The notes below the pieces were generated by a model. That model was not told the DNA's origin. It saw only the letters and a list, made by a program, of their open reading frames with translations, and made no database searches. A program made the translations under genes and the position numbers. Below are positions 15,583-23,867 of a DNA stretch of 45,644 nt, piece by piece. This stretch comes from Prevotella sp. UBA4339 (GTDB lineage: Bacteria > Bacteroidota > Bacteroidia > Bacteroidales > Bacteroidaceae), in the NCBI GenBank assembly GCA_002393725.1, contig DGTJ01000090.1, positions 1 through 45,644 of the forward strand, in the 5' to 3' direction. Position 1 is the first letter of the stretch. Each line of letters opens with the position of its first letter.

Positions 15583-16878
15583 ATGAAATTAAAACTGCTA
15601 ATTACATTGTTGATGGCAAGCATTACTTTGCCAATGATGGGACAGACAGACAAAAGTAAGTTCGTAACTGTTGACAACGGTCATTTCATGAAAGACGGGA
15701 AACCGTATTATTATGTTGGCACAAACTTCTGGTATGGCGCGATTTTGGGCTCTGAAGGCCAGGGAGGTGACCGCAAGCGACTAGTGAAGGAGCTCGACTT
15801 CATGAAGAAGATTGGTATCGACAACCTTCGAATCCTTGTAGGCTCCGATGGCGAGCGAGGTGTTACTACAAAGGTTGAGCCTACGCTTCAGATCAAGCCG
15901 GGAGTGTATAATGACACTATTCTCGCAGGTCTCGACTTCCTGCTCCAAGAGATGGGCAAGCGCAATATGGTTGCAGTGCTTTATCTCAACAACTCTTGGG
16001 AGTGGAGCGGTGGCTACGGTTTCTATCTTGAACATGCCGGAGCAGGGAAGCAGCCCAGGCCCAACGAAGACGGATACACGGCTTTTATGAAGGCCATGAG
16101 CAAGTATGCCACAAATACCAAAGCGCATGAACTCTTTTACGACTATGTGCGATTTATTCTTGGACGCACTAATCGTTATACAGGTCTGAAATATTCAGAA
16201 GACCCTGCCATCATGTCATGGCAGATTGGAAACGAGCCACGAGCCTTCGACAAGACCGTGCTTCCCGACTTTGAGAAGTGGCTTGCCGAGGCTTCGGCCT
16301 TAATACGTTCGCTCGATCCCAATCACCTTATCTCAATAGGCTCAGAGGGTTCCTGGGGCTGCGAGAACGACTGGGGATGTTACGAGCGTATCTGTGCTGA
16401 TAGGAATATTGACTATTGCAATATTCATCTCTGGCCTTACAACTGGAGCTGGGCGCGTAAAGATTTTCTCATTGAAGATCTTCCGAATGCGAAAGCAAAT
16501 ACAAAAGACTATATCGACCGCCACCTTGAGATCTGTGCCAGACTGAAGAAACCGCTCGTAATGGAGGAGTTTGGCTATCCGCGTGACGATTTTAAGTTTT
16601 CACTCGGCACTCCTACCAAGGGGCGTGATGGATTCTATAAGTATGTGTTCTCGCTCGTTGCAGATAATGCGGAGCAGGGTGGCTATTTTGCTGGCTGCAA
16701 CTTCTGGGGATGGGGAGGCTTTGCTAAGCCCAAGCACGAACTGCAATGGCAGGTGGGTGATGACTATACCGGTGATCCTGCCCAGGAGCAGCAGGGGCTA
16801 AACTCTGTGTTCTCAGGAGATAAATCGACATTAAAAGTGATAAAATCGCAAGTGGACAGAATGAATAAATTACGTTAA
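15583..16878 (+). CDS. GH5 endo-beta-1,4-mannanase
   Basis: 431 residues. A signal peptide (MKLKLLITLLMASITLPMMG) without lipobox Cys suggests a periplasmic or secreted enzyme. The (beta/alpha)8 catalytic domain covers almost the rest; acid/base Glu218 lies in WQIGNEPR and nucleophile Glu329 in VMEEFGYPR, both as in GH5 subfamily 7 mannanases, along with NFWYGAILGS and IHLWPYNW. It cuts internal beta-1,4-mannosidic bonds of mannan, glucomannan or galactomannan. Second gene of the locus, followed by a terminator hairpin. Confidence 0.92.
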   Translation: MKLKLLITLLMASITLPMMGQTDKSKFVTVDNGHFMKDGKPYYYVGTNFWYGAILGSEGQGGDRKRLVKELDFMKKIGIDNLRILVGSDGERGVTTKVEPTLQIKPGVYNDTILAGLDFLLQEMGKRNMVAVLYLNNSWEWSGGYGFYLEHAGAGKQPRPNEDGYTAFMKAMSKYATNTKAHELFYDYVRFILGRTNRYTGLKYSEDPAIMSWQIGNEPRAFDKTVLPDFEKWLAEASALIRSLDPNHLISIGSEGSWGCENDWGCYERICADRNIDYCNIHLWPYNWSWARKDFLIEDLPNAKANTKDYIDRHLEICARLKKPLVMEEFGYPRDDFKFSLGTPTKGRDGFYKYVFSLVADNAEQGGYFAGCNFWGWGGFAKPKHELQWQVGDDYTGDPAQEQQGLNSVFSGDKSTLKVIKSQVDRMNKLR

Positions 16879-16882
16879 AAAA

Positions 16883-16908
16883 GGCGTGTGTGCGAGCACA
16901 CGCCTTTT
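16883..16908 (+). terminator. Hairpin terminator after the GH5 gene
   Basis: GGCGTGTG (16883-16890), 6-nt loop, CACACGCC (16897-16904), then TTTT; preceded by a run of A, so it could work on both strands. It lies 4 nt after the GH5 stop and splits the mannan locus into two transcripts, or lowers read-through. Confidence 0.8.
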
Positions 16909-16968
16909 GCTTGCAACAAAATGCCGTAAATCGTCAATAAAGTGTTATAGTCTTTTGTGATTTATTCG

Positions 16969-16976
16969 TATCTTTG
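16969..16976 (+). promoter_or_regulatory. -7 element for the esterase-to-epimerase operon
   Basis: TATCTTTG followed by CACC, 31 nt before the ATG at 17008. The only nearby TTTG (16954-16957) is at 11 nt, too close for the consensus, so the -33 element is poor and the promoter may need an activator. Confidence 0.6.
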
Positions 16977-17007
16977 CACCCAGATACTATTAATTATTTC
17001 ATAAAAG

Positions 17008-18294
17008 ATGAGAAAGCTGCTAACATTTCTGTTTGTGGTGATGACATCGGTTCAGATGTCTGCCCAAATTCGTGGTAATAATATAGTGGTGACTGTCGAG
17101 CCAGATCATAAAGACTGGAACTATAAGACAGGTGAGAAGGCCTCTTTTGTTGTTGAGGTCAGGAAGTCAGGTACACTTATCGACGGTGTCAGCATTGACT
17201 ATGCCGCTGGTCCTGAGATGTATCAGGATGTCAAGAAGAGCATGGTACTTAAGGATGGTACGCTCAAATTGACTGGTACTATGAAGCAGCCTGGATTCTA
17301 CCGCGTAGATGTTACGGCTCATGTGGAAGGCAAGGACTATAAGGCAGCTTGTGGTGCCGCGTTCTCACCGGAAAGGTTACAACCGTCTACGGTTATGCCA
17401 AAGGACTTTTCCGAATTCTGGCAGAATGCGATAAACGAGGCTCGAAAGGTAGACTTGAACCCCACCAAGCGCCTTTTGCCCGAGCGTTGCACCAAGGATG
17501 TGAACGTCTACGAGGTCTCGTTCCAGAATATGCAGCAGGATTATCGTACCTATGGTATCCTCTGCGTTCCCGTAAAGGAGGGTAGGTATCCTGCGCTGCT
17601 GCGAGTACCGGGTGCTGGCGTGCGTCCATACGGAGGTGACGTCTGGACAGCGTCACAGGGAGCAATTACTCTCGAAATAGGTATTCACGGCATTCCTGTA
17701 ACAATGGACCAGAAGATCTACGACGACATCTTCCATGGGGCGCTCAACTGGTACTGGGAGTTTTATACCGATGACCGCGACAAGAACTATTACAAGCGAG
17801 TGATACTGGGTTGTATACGTGCTCTCGACTACATCGCAGAATATACCCCTTGGAATAATAAAGAGATGGGAGTGACCGGCTCTTCTCAGGGTGGATTCCT
17901 CTCGCTGGCAACGGCAGGTCTCGACAAGCGCGTCACCTACTATGCTCCAGTGCATGCAGCCCTCTGCGACCACACCAACTCGCTTAGAGGCATTGCTTGC
18001 GGCTGGCCGCATTATTTCTACTATAACAAGGGTAAGGGGCAGGAGAAGCAGATAGAGGTTTCCCGCTATTATGACGGAATCAATTTTGCCCGCCTGATTA
18101 CTGATAAGCAGAAAGGATGGTTCTCATTCGGATATAACGACGACGTGGTACCCCCGACAACCGCTTGGGAAACCTATAACACAGTGACCGGTCCCAAAGA
18201 GATATCGCCCTATCAGGCAACTTGGCACTTCTGGTATCAGGAGCAATGGGACGAATGGGAAAACTGGCTGCTTAAGCAGATGAATCTGAGATGA
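17008..18294 (+). CDS. Acetyl-esterase of the AXE1/CE7-like alpha/beta-hydrolase family
   Basis: 428 residues. Signal peptide (MRKLLTFLFVVMTSVQMSAQ), an N-terminal beta-sandwich (about 22-120), then an alpha/beta hydrolase like acetyl-xylan esterase/cephalosporin-C deacetylase. Nucleophile Ser293 is in GSSQGG (GxSxG); Asp378 or 379 in GYNDDVVPP and His407 in ATWHFW are placed to complete the triad. In this locus the likely job is removing O-acetyl groups from acetylated glucomannan so the mannanases can act. Exact substrate is inference; CE7 enzymes are often promiscuous. Confidence 0.82.
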   Translation: MRKLLTFLFVVMTSVQMSAQIRGNNIVVTVEPDHKDWNYKTGEKASFVVEVRKSGTLIDGVSIDYAAGPEMYQDVKKSMVLKDGTLKLTGTMKQPGFYRVDVTAHVEGKDYKAACGAAFSPERLQPSTVMPKDFSEFWQNAINEARKVDLNPTKRLLPERCTKDVNVYEVSFQNMQQDYRTYGILCVPVKEGRYPALLRVPGAGVRPYGGDVWTASQGAITLEIGIHGIPVTMDQKIYDDIFHGALNWYWEFYTDDRDKNYYKRVILGCIRALDYIAEYTPWNNKEMGVTGSSQGGFLSLATAGLDKRVTYYAPVHAALCDHTNSLRGIACGWPHYFYYNKGKGQEKQIEVSRYYDGINFARLITDKQKGWFSFGYNDDVVPPTTAWETYNTVTGPKEISPYQATWHFWYQEQWDEWENWLLKQMNLR

Positions 18295-18327
18295 GAAAGA
18301 AGATGGAAAATTAAATAGTAAAAAAGA

Positions 18328-19446
18328 ATGAAGAAGATCTTGTTAATGGCAATGGCGACTGTAGCAGTTGCTGCCTGTACGACACAGAAGCAGGCTGAGC
18401 CCGAAAAGACTCAGGCCCAGAAGTTGATTGAGCGTTTGGATTCCCTTAATGAAAAGGGTATTATGTATGGTCATCAGGATGATCCGATGTATGGTCTTAC
18501 TTGGGAGTATGCAAAAGACTCAAGCGATGTGAAGAATGTATGTGGAGACTATCCCGCTATTATGGGGTTTGACCTGGGCGGTATTGAGATGGGCGACAAG
18601 AAAAACTTGGACAGCGTGCCATTCACTCGCATGACAGAGGAAATCCAGAACCATTATCGTCGTGGAGGAATTATTACTCTGAGCTGGCATCCGCGTAACC
18701 CTGTCACCACTATCGAAGGCGGTGGCTGGGCTGGTCAGAAATTCCCTGAGGGGACAGCCTGGGACGTTACAGACTCTGCTGTCGTGAAGAAGATACTACC
18801 AGGTGGCGACTTCCATGAGAAATTCGAAGGATGGATGCAGCGCGTATCCGACTTCCTTGCCACACTGAAGGACGACAACGGACAGAAAATTCCCGTTATC
18901 TTCCGTCCTTGGCACGAGAACTCCGGTTCTTGGTTCTGGTGGGGAGAGAAACTTTGTACTGTAGATGAGTATAAGGCGCTGTGGAACATGCTGCAGGACA
19001 AGTTGCTGGCTGACGGTTTCGACAATCTGGTATGGTCTTATTCTCCCGGTTGTCAGGACGGCCTCACTGCTGAGCGCTTGCTGGATCGCTATCCTGGCGA
19101 TGATCGTGTCAATATGATAGGTCTCGACGGTTATCAGTGGGTGCCGGAGGAAAAGGACAAGTTTGTTGAGCGCACGAAGCAGAACCTCGAAGTGCTATGC
19201 AATGTGGCGAAGGAGCACAATCTTATTCCTGCTCTTACTGAGACAGGCATGAAGAATATGACACAGCCAGACTGGTGGACATCTACATTGTTGCCTGCTG
19301 TAGAGGAGTTCCCTATCAGCTACTTGCTCACTTGGCGTAACTATAAGGAAGAGTGGTTCGGTCCATCGACGTCAAAGCCTGATGCAGAGAGTTTCCGTAA
19401 TTTCTATGCCGCAGAAAAGACATTATTCCTAAACGACATAAAATAA
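18328..19446 (+). CDS. manA: GH26 beta-mannanase lipoprotein
   Basis: 372 residues. The lipoprotein signal MKKILLMAMATVAVAAC places it on the outer membrane or periplasmic face. Acid/base Glu197 is in FRPWHENSGSWFWWG and nucleophile Glu305 in ALTETG, the GH26 (clan A) pair. The B. fragilis homologue at the head of the same four-gene cassette is an exo-type mannanase releasing mannobiose. The neighbours here (phosphorylase, symporter, epimerase) in the same order support this. The gene lies 33 nt after the esterase. Confidence 0.93.
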   Translation: MKKILLMAMATVAVAACTTQKQAEPEKTQAQKLIERLDSLNEKGIMYGHQDDPMYGLTWEYAKDSSDVKNVCGDYPAIMGFDLGGIEMGDKKNLDSVPFTRMTEEIQNHYRRGGIITLSWHPRNPVTTIEGGGWAGQKFPEGTAWDVTDSAVVKKILPGGDFHEKFEGWMQRVSDFLATLKDDNGQKIPVIFRPWHENSGSWFWWGEKLCTVDEYKALWNMLQDKLLADGFDNLVWSYSPGCQDGLTAERLLDRYPGDDRVNMIGLDGYQWVPEEKDKFVERTKQNLEVLCNVAKEHNLIPALTETGMKNMTQPDWWTSTLLPAVEEFPISYLLTWRNYKEEWFGPSTSKPDAESFRNFYAAEKTLFLNDIK

Positions 19447-19455
19447 GTATCAGAT

Positions 19456-20619
19456 ATGACAGAATTTGAAAAGAAAGTTGCAGCCCTCCGTGCACATCAT
19501 GAGGAATTGCTGAGTCGTAAGAACGAGCCCGTAGAGTGGGGCAATGGCATTTATGAGAAGTACAAATATCCTGTGGTCACTGCCGAGCATGTACCCTTGG
19601 AGTGGAAATACGACTTCGACGAGAAGGACAACCCTTATCTGATGCAGCGCATCATGTGTAATGCTGCTCTTAACTCCGGTGCAATTAAGTGGAACGGGAA
19701 GTATGTTCTTGTCGTTCGTGTGGAGGGTGCTGACCGTAAGAGTTTCTTCGCTGTGGCCGAGTCGCCCAACGGCATCGACAACTTCCGCTTCTGGGACGAG
19801 CCAATCACTATGCCAGACGACGTTATCCCAGCCACGAACATCTATGACATGCGTATCACGAAGCATGAGGATGGCTGGATCTACGGTGTGTTCTGCGCAG
19901 AGCGTCACGACGACTCCCAGCCGGGCAATCTGAGTGCTGCTACGGCTACTGCTGGTATTGCACGTACCAAGGACCTGAAGACTTGGTATCGCCTGCCCGA
20001 CCTCAAGACCAAGTCTCAGCAGCGTAACGTGGTGCTTCACCCTGAGTTCGTTGATGGCAAGTATGCTTTCTACACACGTCCTCAGGATGGGTTTATCGAC
20101 ACAGGCTCCGGCGGCGGTATCGGATGGGCTCTTGTGGATGATATCACTCATGCCGAGATTAATGAGGAGAAGATCATCAATGCCCGCCACTATCATACTA
20201 TCACTGAGGTGAAGAATGGTGAGGGACCTCATCCGATAAAGACTGCAAAGGGCTGGCTGCATCTGGCTCATGGCGTGCGTGCCACAGCCGACGGTCTGCG
20301 CTACGTATTATATATGTATATGACCTCGCTGGAAGATCCCACAAAGGTGATTGCTCAGCCGGGAGGATATTTCCTCGTGCCTGAGGGCGATGAGTATTAT
20401 GGCGACGTGATGAATGTGGCATTCGCCAATGGCTGGATTGCTGATGAGGATGGGAAGGTGTTTATCTACTATGCTTCGGCAGATACCCGTATGCATGTGG
20501 CTACATCAACCGTTGACAAGCTTATCGACTATTGTATGAACACTCCTGAGGACGGACTCTATACCGCTGCCTCTGTTGAAACAATAAAGAAACTCATAGC
20601 AAAAAACCGTAAACAGTAA
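19456..20619 (+). CDS. GH130 4-O-beta-mannosyl-glucose phosphorylase
   Basis: 387 residues, no signal peptide (cytoplasmic). Five-bladed propeller family GH130: RIMCNAALNSGAIKWNGKYVL, VEGADRKSFFAVAESPNG, and NIYDMRIT with Asp131 at the position of the general acid of the B. fragilis enzyme as I recall it. It phosphorolyses mannosyl-beta-1,4-glucose to mannose-1-phosphate and glucose. It sits 9 nt downstream of the GH26 gene and 5 nt upstream of the symporter gene, so transcription with them is near certain. Confidence 0.93.
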   Translation: MTEFEKKVAALRAHHEELLSRKNEPVEWGNGIYEKYKYPVVTAEHVPLEWKYDFDEKDNPYLMQRIMCNAALNSGAIKWNGKYVLVVRVEGADRKSFFAVAESPNGIDNFRFWDEPITMPDDVIPATNIYDMRITKHEDGWIYGVFCAERHDDSQPGNLSAATATAGIARTKDLKTWYRLPDLKTKSQQRNVVLHPEFVDGKYAFYTRPQDGFIDTGSGGGIGWALVDDITHAEINEEKIINARHYHTITEVKNGEGPHPIKTAKGWLHLAHGVRATADGLRYVLYMYMTSLEDPTKVIAQPGGYFLVPEGDEYYGDVMNVAFANGWIADEDGKVFIYYASADTRMHVATSTVDKLIDYCMNTPEDGLYTAASVETIKKLIAKNRKQ

Positions 20620-20624
20620 TCATT

Positions 20625-22019
20625 ATGGCAAAGACAAAACTGATTGAGAAAATAGGCTATGGTTTTGGCGATATGTCGTCGTCAACCTTCTGGAAGATAT
20701 TCTCTTACTACCTTCCTTTCTTCTATTCAAACATCTTCGGACTATCGCTTATTGATGCCGGAGTGCTGGTGCTCATTACGCGTATCTGGGACGCTGTCTC
20801 TGACCCGATGATGGGTATTATTTGCGACCGTACCAACACCAAGTGGGGTAAGTACCGTCCTTATCTGCTGTGGGTGGCACCTTTCTTCAGCATCTGCGGT
20901 ATACTGCTGTTTACCACTCCTGACTGGGCGTATGGTGCAAAGCTTACTTGGGCGTACGTCACTTATATTATGATGATGACAGTCTATACTGGAATCAACG
21001 TCCCCTACGGTGCTATGCTTGGCGTTATGACCGACGACTCTAATGAGAAGACGGTGTTCTCTTCGTTCCGTATGTTTTTTGCCTATGGCGGATCGTTCCT
21101 GGCACTCTTCCTCTGGGAGCCTCTTACCAATATGTTTGGCGGATACAACACATCAGATGGATGGTTCTGGGGTATGGTTGTTATCGCCTTAGCGTGTTTC
21201 GTGATGTTTATCATCTGCTTCCTTCTTACCAAGGAGCATCTGAAGACTGTGTCTACGGTGAGTGTAGGTAGCGACTTCAAGTCCCTGCTGTCGAATAAGC
21301 CTTGGTGGCTGCTCATCGGTGCAGCGCTTTGCTCAAACCTCTTTAACACCGTTCGTGGAGCTTCTGTGGCTTACTTCTTCCAGGATATCATCGGGCTCAA
21401 TGTCTACATGTCGTTCTTCGGTCTGGCTTTCCTCTTCTATGCCGGTCTGTTCCTGGGTATTGGCGAGGTAAGCAACATGGTTGGTGTGGCTCTCTGTGTG
21501 CCTATTGCTAACAAGTTGGGCAAGAAGAGCACTTTCATGTTTGTCAATGCGGTACTGCTTGTGTTGAGCGTAGTGTTCTTCTTCGTTCCATGCACGCCTG
21601 CCGGCTTCTGGACTATGCTGATCCTGCAGATCGTGATATCAGTCTTCACGGGCATCATGTCACCGCTGATATGGAGTATGTATGCCGATGTGTCCGACTA
21701 TGCTGAGCTGAAGTTCCAGACGGCATCTACGGGCCTGATATTCTCTTCTGCGTCGATGGCTCAGAAGTTTGGTGGCGCTATCGGTGGTGCTGCTGTGCTG
21801 TGGCTTCTCTCCGGCTTCGGATATGTCACTGATGCCAGCCAACTGGCTGTAGGCGTTGCCCAGCCTGAGAGTGCCCTCACTGTGCTTCGTTGCTTGATGA
21901 GCTTCATCCCTGCTGTCGTTGCAGCACTGGCTATCGTTGTGGTATGGTTCTATCCTCTTACCACTGAGCGTATCAACGATATTAATACTGAATTGAAGAA
22001 GGTTCGTAATATTGAGTAG
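20625..22019 (+). CDS. Sugar:cation symporter, GPH family (probable mannobiose importer)
   Basis: 464 residues, 12 membrane helices. GPH/MelB-type motifs: GYGFGDMSSSTFWKIFSYYLPFF at the start and DRTNTKWGKYRPYLLW in loop 2-3, and it ends in a short basic tail. Placed between the phosphorylase and the epimerase (4-6 nt gaps), its substrate is most likely mannobiose, brought across the inner membrane with Na+ or H+. Substrate by context only. Confidence 0.9.
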   Translation: MAKTKLIEKIGYGFGDMSSSTFWKIFSYYLPFFYSNIFGLSLIDAGVLVLITRIWDAVSDPMMGIICDRTNTKWGKYRPYLLWVAPFFSICGILLFTTPDWAYGAKLTWAYVTYIMMMTVYTGINVPYGAMLGVMTDDSNEKTVFSSFRMFFAYGGSFLALFLWEPLTNMFGGYNTSDGWFWGMVVIALACFVMFIICFLLTKEHLKTVSTVSVGSDFKSLLSNKPWWLLIGAALCSNLFNTVRGASVAYFFQDIIGLNVYMSFFGLAFLFYAGLFLGIGEVSNMVGVALCVPIANKLGKKSTFMFVNAVLLVLSVVFFFVPCTPAGFWTMLILQIVISVFTGIMSPLIWSMYADVSDYAELKFQTASTGLIFSSASMAQKFGGAIGGAAVLWLLSGFGYVTDASQLAVGVAQPESALTVLRCLMSFIPAVVAALAIVVVWFYPLTTERINDINTELKKVRNIE

Positions 22020-22022
22020 TAT

Positions 22023-23303
22023 ATGGATATAAAACTCATGAAATCAGAGATGCAGGATGTTGTGAATAACAACATCCTGCGCTTTTGGATTGACAAGATG
22101 GTCGATCATGAGAATGGGGGCTTCTATGGCCGTATCGATGGCAATGAGGTGCTCCATCCGGATGCTGAGAAGGGCGCAATCCTCAATGCCCGTATCCTCT
22201 GGTCGTTCTCTGCCGCCTATCGTGTGTTGGGAAATCCTGAGTATCTTGAAATGGCCACCTATGCCAAGGACTATTTTATCGAGCACTTCATCGACCGCGA
22301 GTTCGGTGGCGTCTATTGGAGCCTCGACAGCAAGGGCCGGCCTCTGAATACCCGCAAGCAGTTCTATGCCATCGGCTTTGCCATCTATGGCATGTCGGAA
22401 TATGCACGAGCCACTGGCGACCATGAGGCCCTTGAGTGTGCGCTTCAGCTCTTCGACTGCATCGAAGAGCATGCCTTCGACCGTGAGCACAACGGTTATA
22501 TCGAGGCTACGGCACGTGACTGGCAGCCTATTGAGGATATGCGCTTGTCACCGCTTGATGCTAACTTCCCAAAGTCGCAGAACACTCATCTGCATATCAT
22601 CGAGCCTTATACCAATCTCTATCGTTGCCTGAAGGAGCAGAAAGCAGCCTCCAGCTGTAATTATGTGCCTGCCATCGGCTCTGTGCTTCCTGTTGGGATA
22701 TCTTTCGATAACGAGACACTCGACAGGGTGGGGGGTGCCCTGCGCAACATCATAGGTATATTCACCGACCGCATCCTCAATCCGGAGACCCACCATCTCG
22801 ATCTCTTCTTTGAGATGGACTGGACGCGAGGAGCAGGTTGTCTGGAGAGCTATGGGCACGACATCGAGTGCTCCTGGCTTATGCATGAGGCAGCCTTGGT
22901 GCTGGGCGATCCTGAGGTGCTGGCACGTATGGAGCCTGTGGTGCAGATGGTGGCTAAGGCTTCTGAGAAGGGACTGCGTCCTGACGGTTCGATGATTCAT
23001 GAGGCTAATCTTGACACAGGTCATGTGGATGATGATCTGCACTGGTGGGTACAGGCGGAGAATGTAGTCGGGTGGTATAACGTCTGGCAGTATTTCGGTG
23101 ATGAGCAGGCTCTGGAGCGTGCTTTCCTGTGCTGGAACTACATCAAGACGCAGATTATCGACTGGGAGAATGGTGAGTGGCACTGGAGCCGCCACGCTGA
23201 CGGGACACTCAACACCGTCGACGATAAGGCTGGCTTCTGGAAGTGCCCATACCACAACAGCCGCATGTGCCTCGAGATAATCGAGAGGTCACAACTTTAT
23301 TAA
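22023..23303 (+). CDS. Cellobiose/mannobiose 2-epimerase (AGE family)
   Basis: 426 residues, cytoplasmic (alpha/alpha)6 barrel. Family motifs with catalytic His: NTHLHIIEPYTNL, GHDIECSWLMHEA and WWVQAENVVGW, then GFWKCPYHNSRMCLEI at the C-terminus. It inverts C2 of the reducing sugar, turning mannobiose into mannosyl-glucose, the substrate of the GH130 enzyme. Slightly longer than typical (~390-410), with extra residues near 205-240. Start ATG lies 3 nt after the symporter stop. Its 3' end overlaps the convergent gene at 23289 by 15 nt. Confidence 0.92.
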   Translation: MDIKLMKSEMQDVVNNNILRFWIDKMVDHENGGFYGRIDGNEVLHPDAEKGAILNARILWSFSAAYRVLGNPEYLEMATYAKDYFIEHFIDREFGGVYWSLDSKGRPLNTRKQFYAIGFAIYGMSEYARATGDHEALECALQLFDCIEEHAFDREHNGYIEATARDWQPIEDMRLSPLDANFPKSQNTHLHIIEPYTNLYRCLKEQKAASSCNYVPAIGSVLPVGISFDNETLDRVGGALRNIIGIFTDRILNPETHHLDLFFEMDWTRGAGCLESYGHDIECSWLMHEAALVLGDPEVLARMEPVVQMVAKASEKGLRPDGSMIHEANLDTGHVDDDLHWWVQAENVVGWYNVWQYFGDEQALERAFLCWNYIKTQIIDWENGEWHWSRHADGTLNTVDDKAGFWKCPYHNSRMCLEIIERSQLY

Positions 23304-23867
23304 TAGTTCACGTGGCAGCCTGATTACCTTCAGGCGCTCGTACCATATCCTGGAAGAACCTGCTATGTGCTTCTGAGTGTGGCCGCTGATAATATAGTAG
23401 CTGGCCATGTACTCATCCATAATCTCAAGAAACACCTTCTTGATACGCGAGCACTTCTCATGGATGGCATTGTCGAGGGGGTTGACGAGATGGTCTACCC
23501 CCTCGATGATTTTCTCCTTGTCCATCAGCTTTGCCGTAGCCATATAGTATCGGGTCAGCTCCTCCCTATAGTCGCTCAGCCGCTTGAACTCAATGCCTTC
23601 GGGATGAGCCAGGAAGAGAAGGTAGACGGCCTTGTGAACCGGCTGCAGCTCTATCTCCCTGTTACCCATATCCACGAGGAAAAAACGGTAGTCGCTTGTT
23701 ATCATCAGCCGGCTCAGCTTGCTTTTAGCCGCCTCGATGCGAAGATCTTCAAGCAGGGGCACACCGATAGCCCGCAGCAACAAGTCGCGCCTGCCCTCTG
23801 CCTCCAGTTGCCCGATGAGTCGCTTCAGCTCCTGGGCTCTCTCTTCCGGTGTCAGTAGTCCGTTCAT
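23289..23867 (-). CDS. Conserved Bacteroidales protein of unknown function, coupled to ftsZ
   Basis: 192 residues, no signal or membrane segment. The start ATG (23867) overlaps the ftsZ stop as ATGA, so translation is coupled; a longer frame upstream lies inside ftsZ. The core KAVYLLFLAHPEGIEFKRLSDYREEL followed by NPLDNAIHEKCSRIKKVFL resembles a Bacteroidales family I have seen without a function; HPEGI-FK-L looks like the helix-turn before a wing, so a winged-helix fold is possible. Residues 1-60 are charged and helical. Its role with FtsZ is unknown, and the two stop signals overlap with the epimerase gene by 15 nt. Confidence 0.75.
   Translation of the reverse strand: MNGLLTPEERAQELKRLIGQLEAEGRRDLLLRAIGVPLLEDLRIEAAKSKLSRLMITSDYRFFLVDMGNREIELQPVHKAVYLLFLAHPEGIEFKRLSDYREELTRYYMATAKLMDKEKIIEGVDHLVNPLDNAIHEKCSRIKKVFLEIMDEYMASYYIISGHTQKHIAGSSRIWYERLKVIRLPRELLIKL

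Noticed and set aside
16954..16957. TTTG as -33 element of the esterase promoter
   Set aside because: Only 11 nt from the -7 element instead of about 20.
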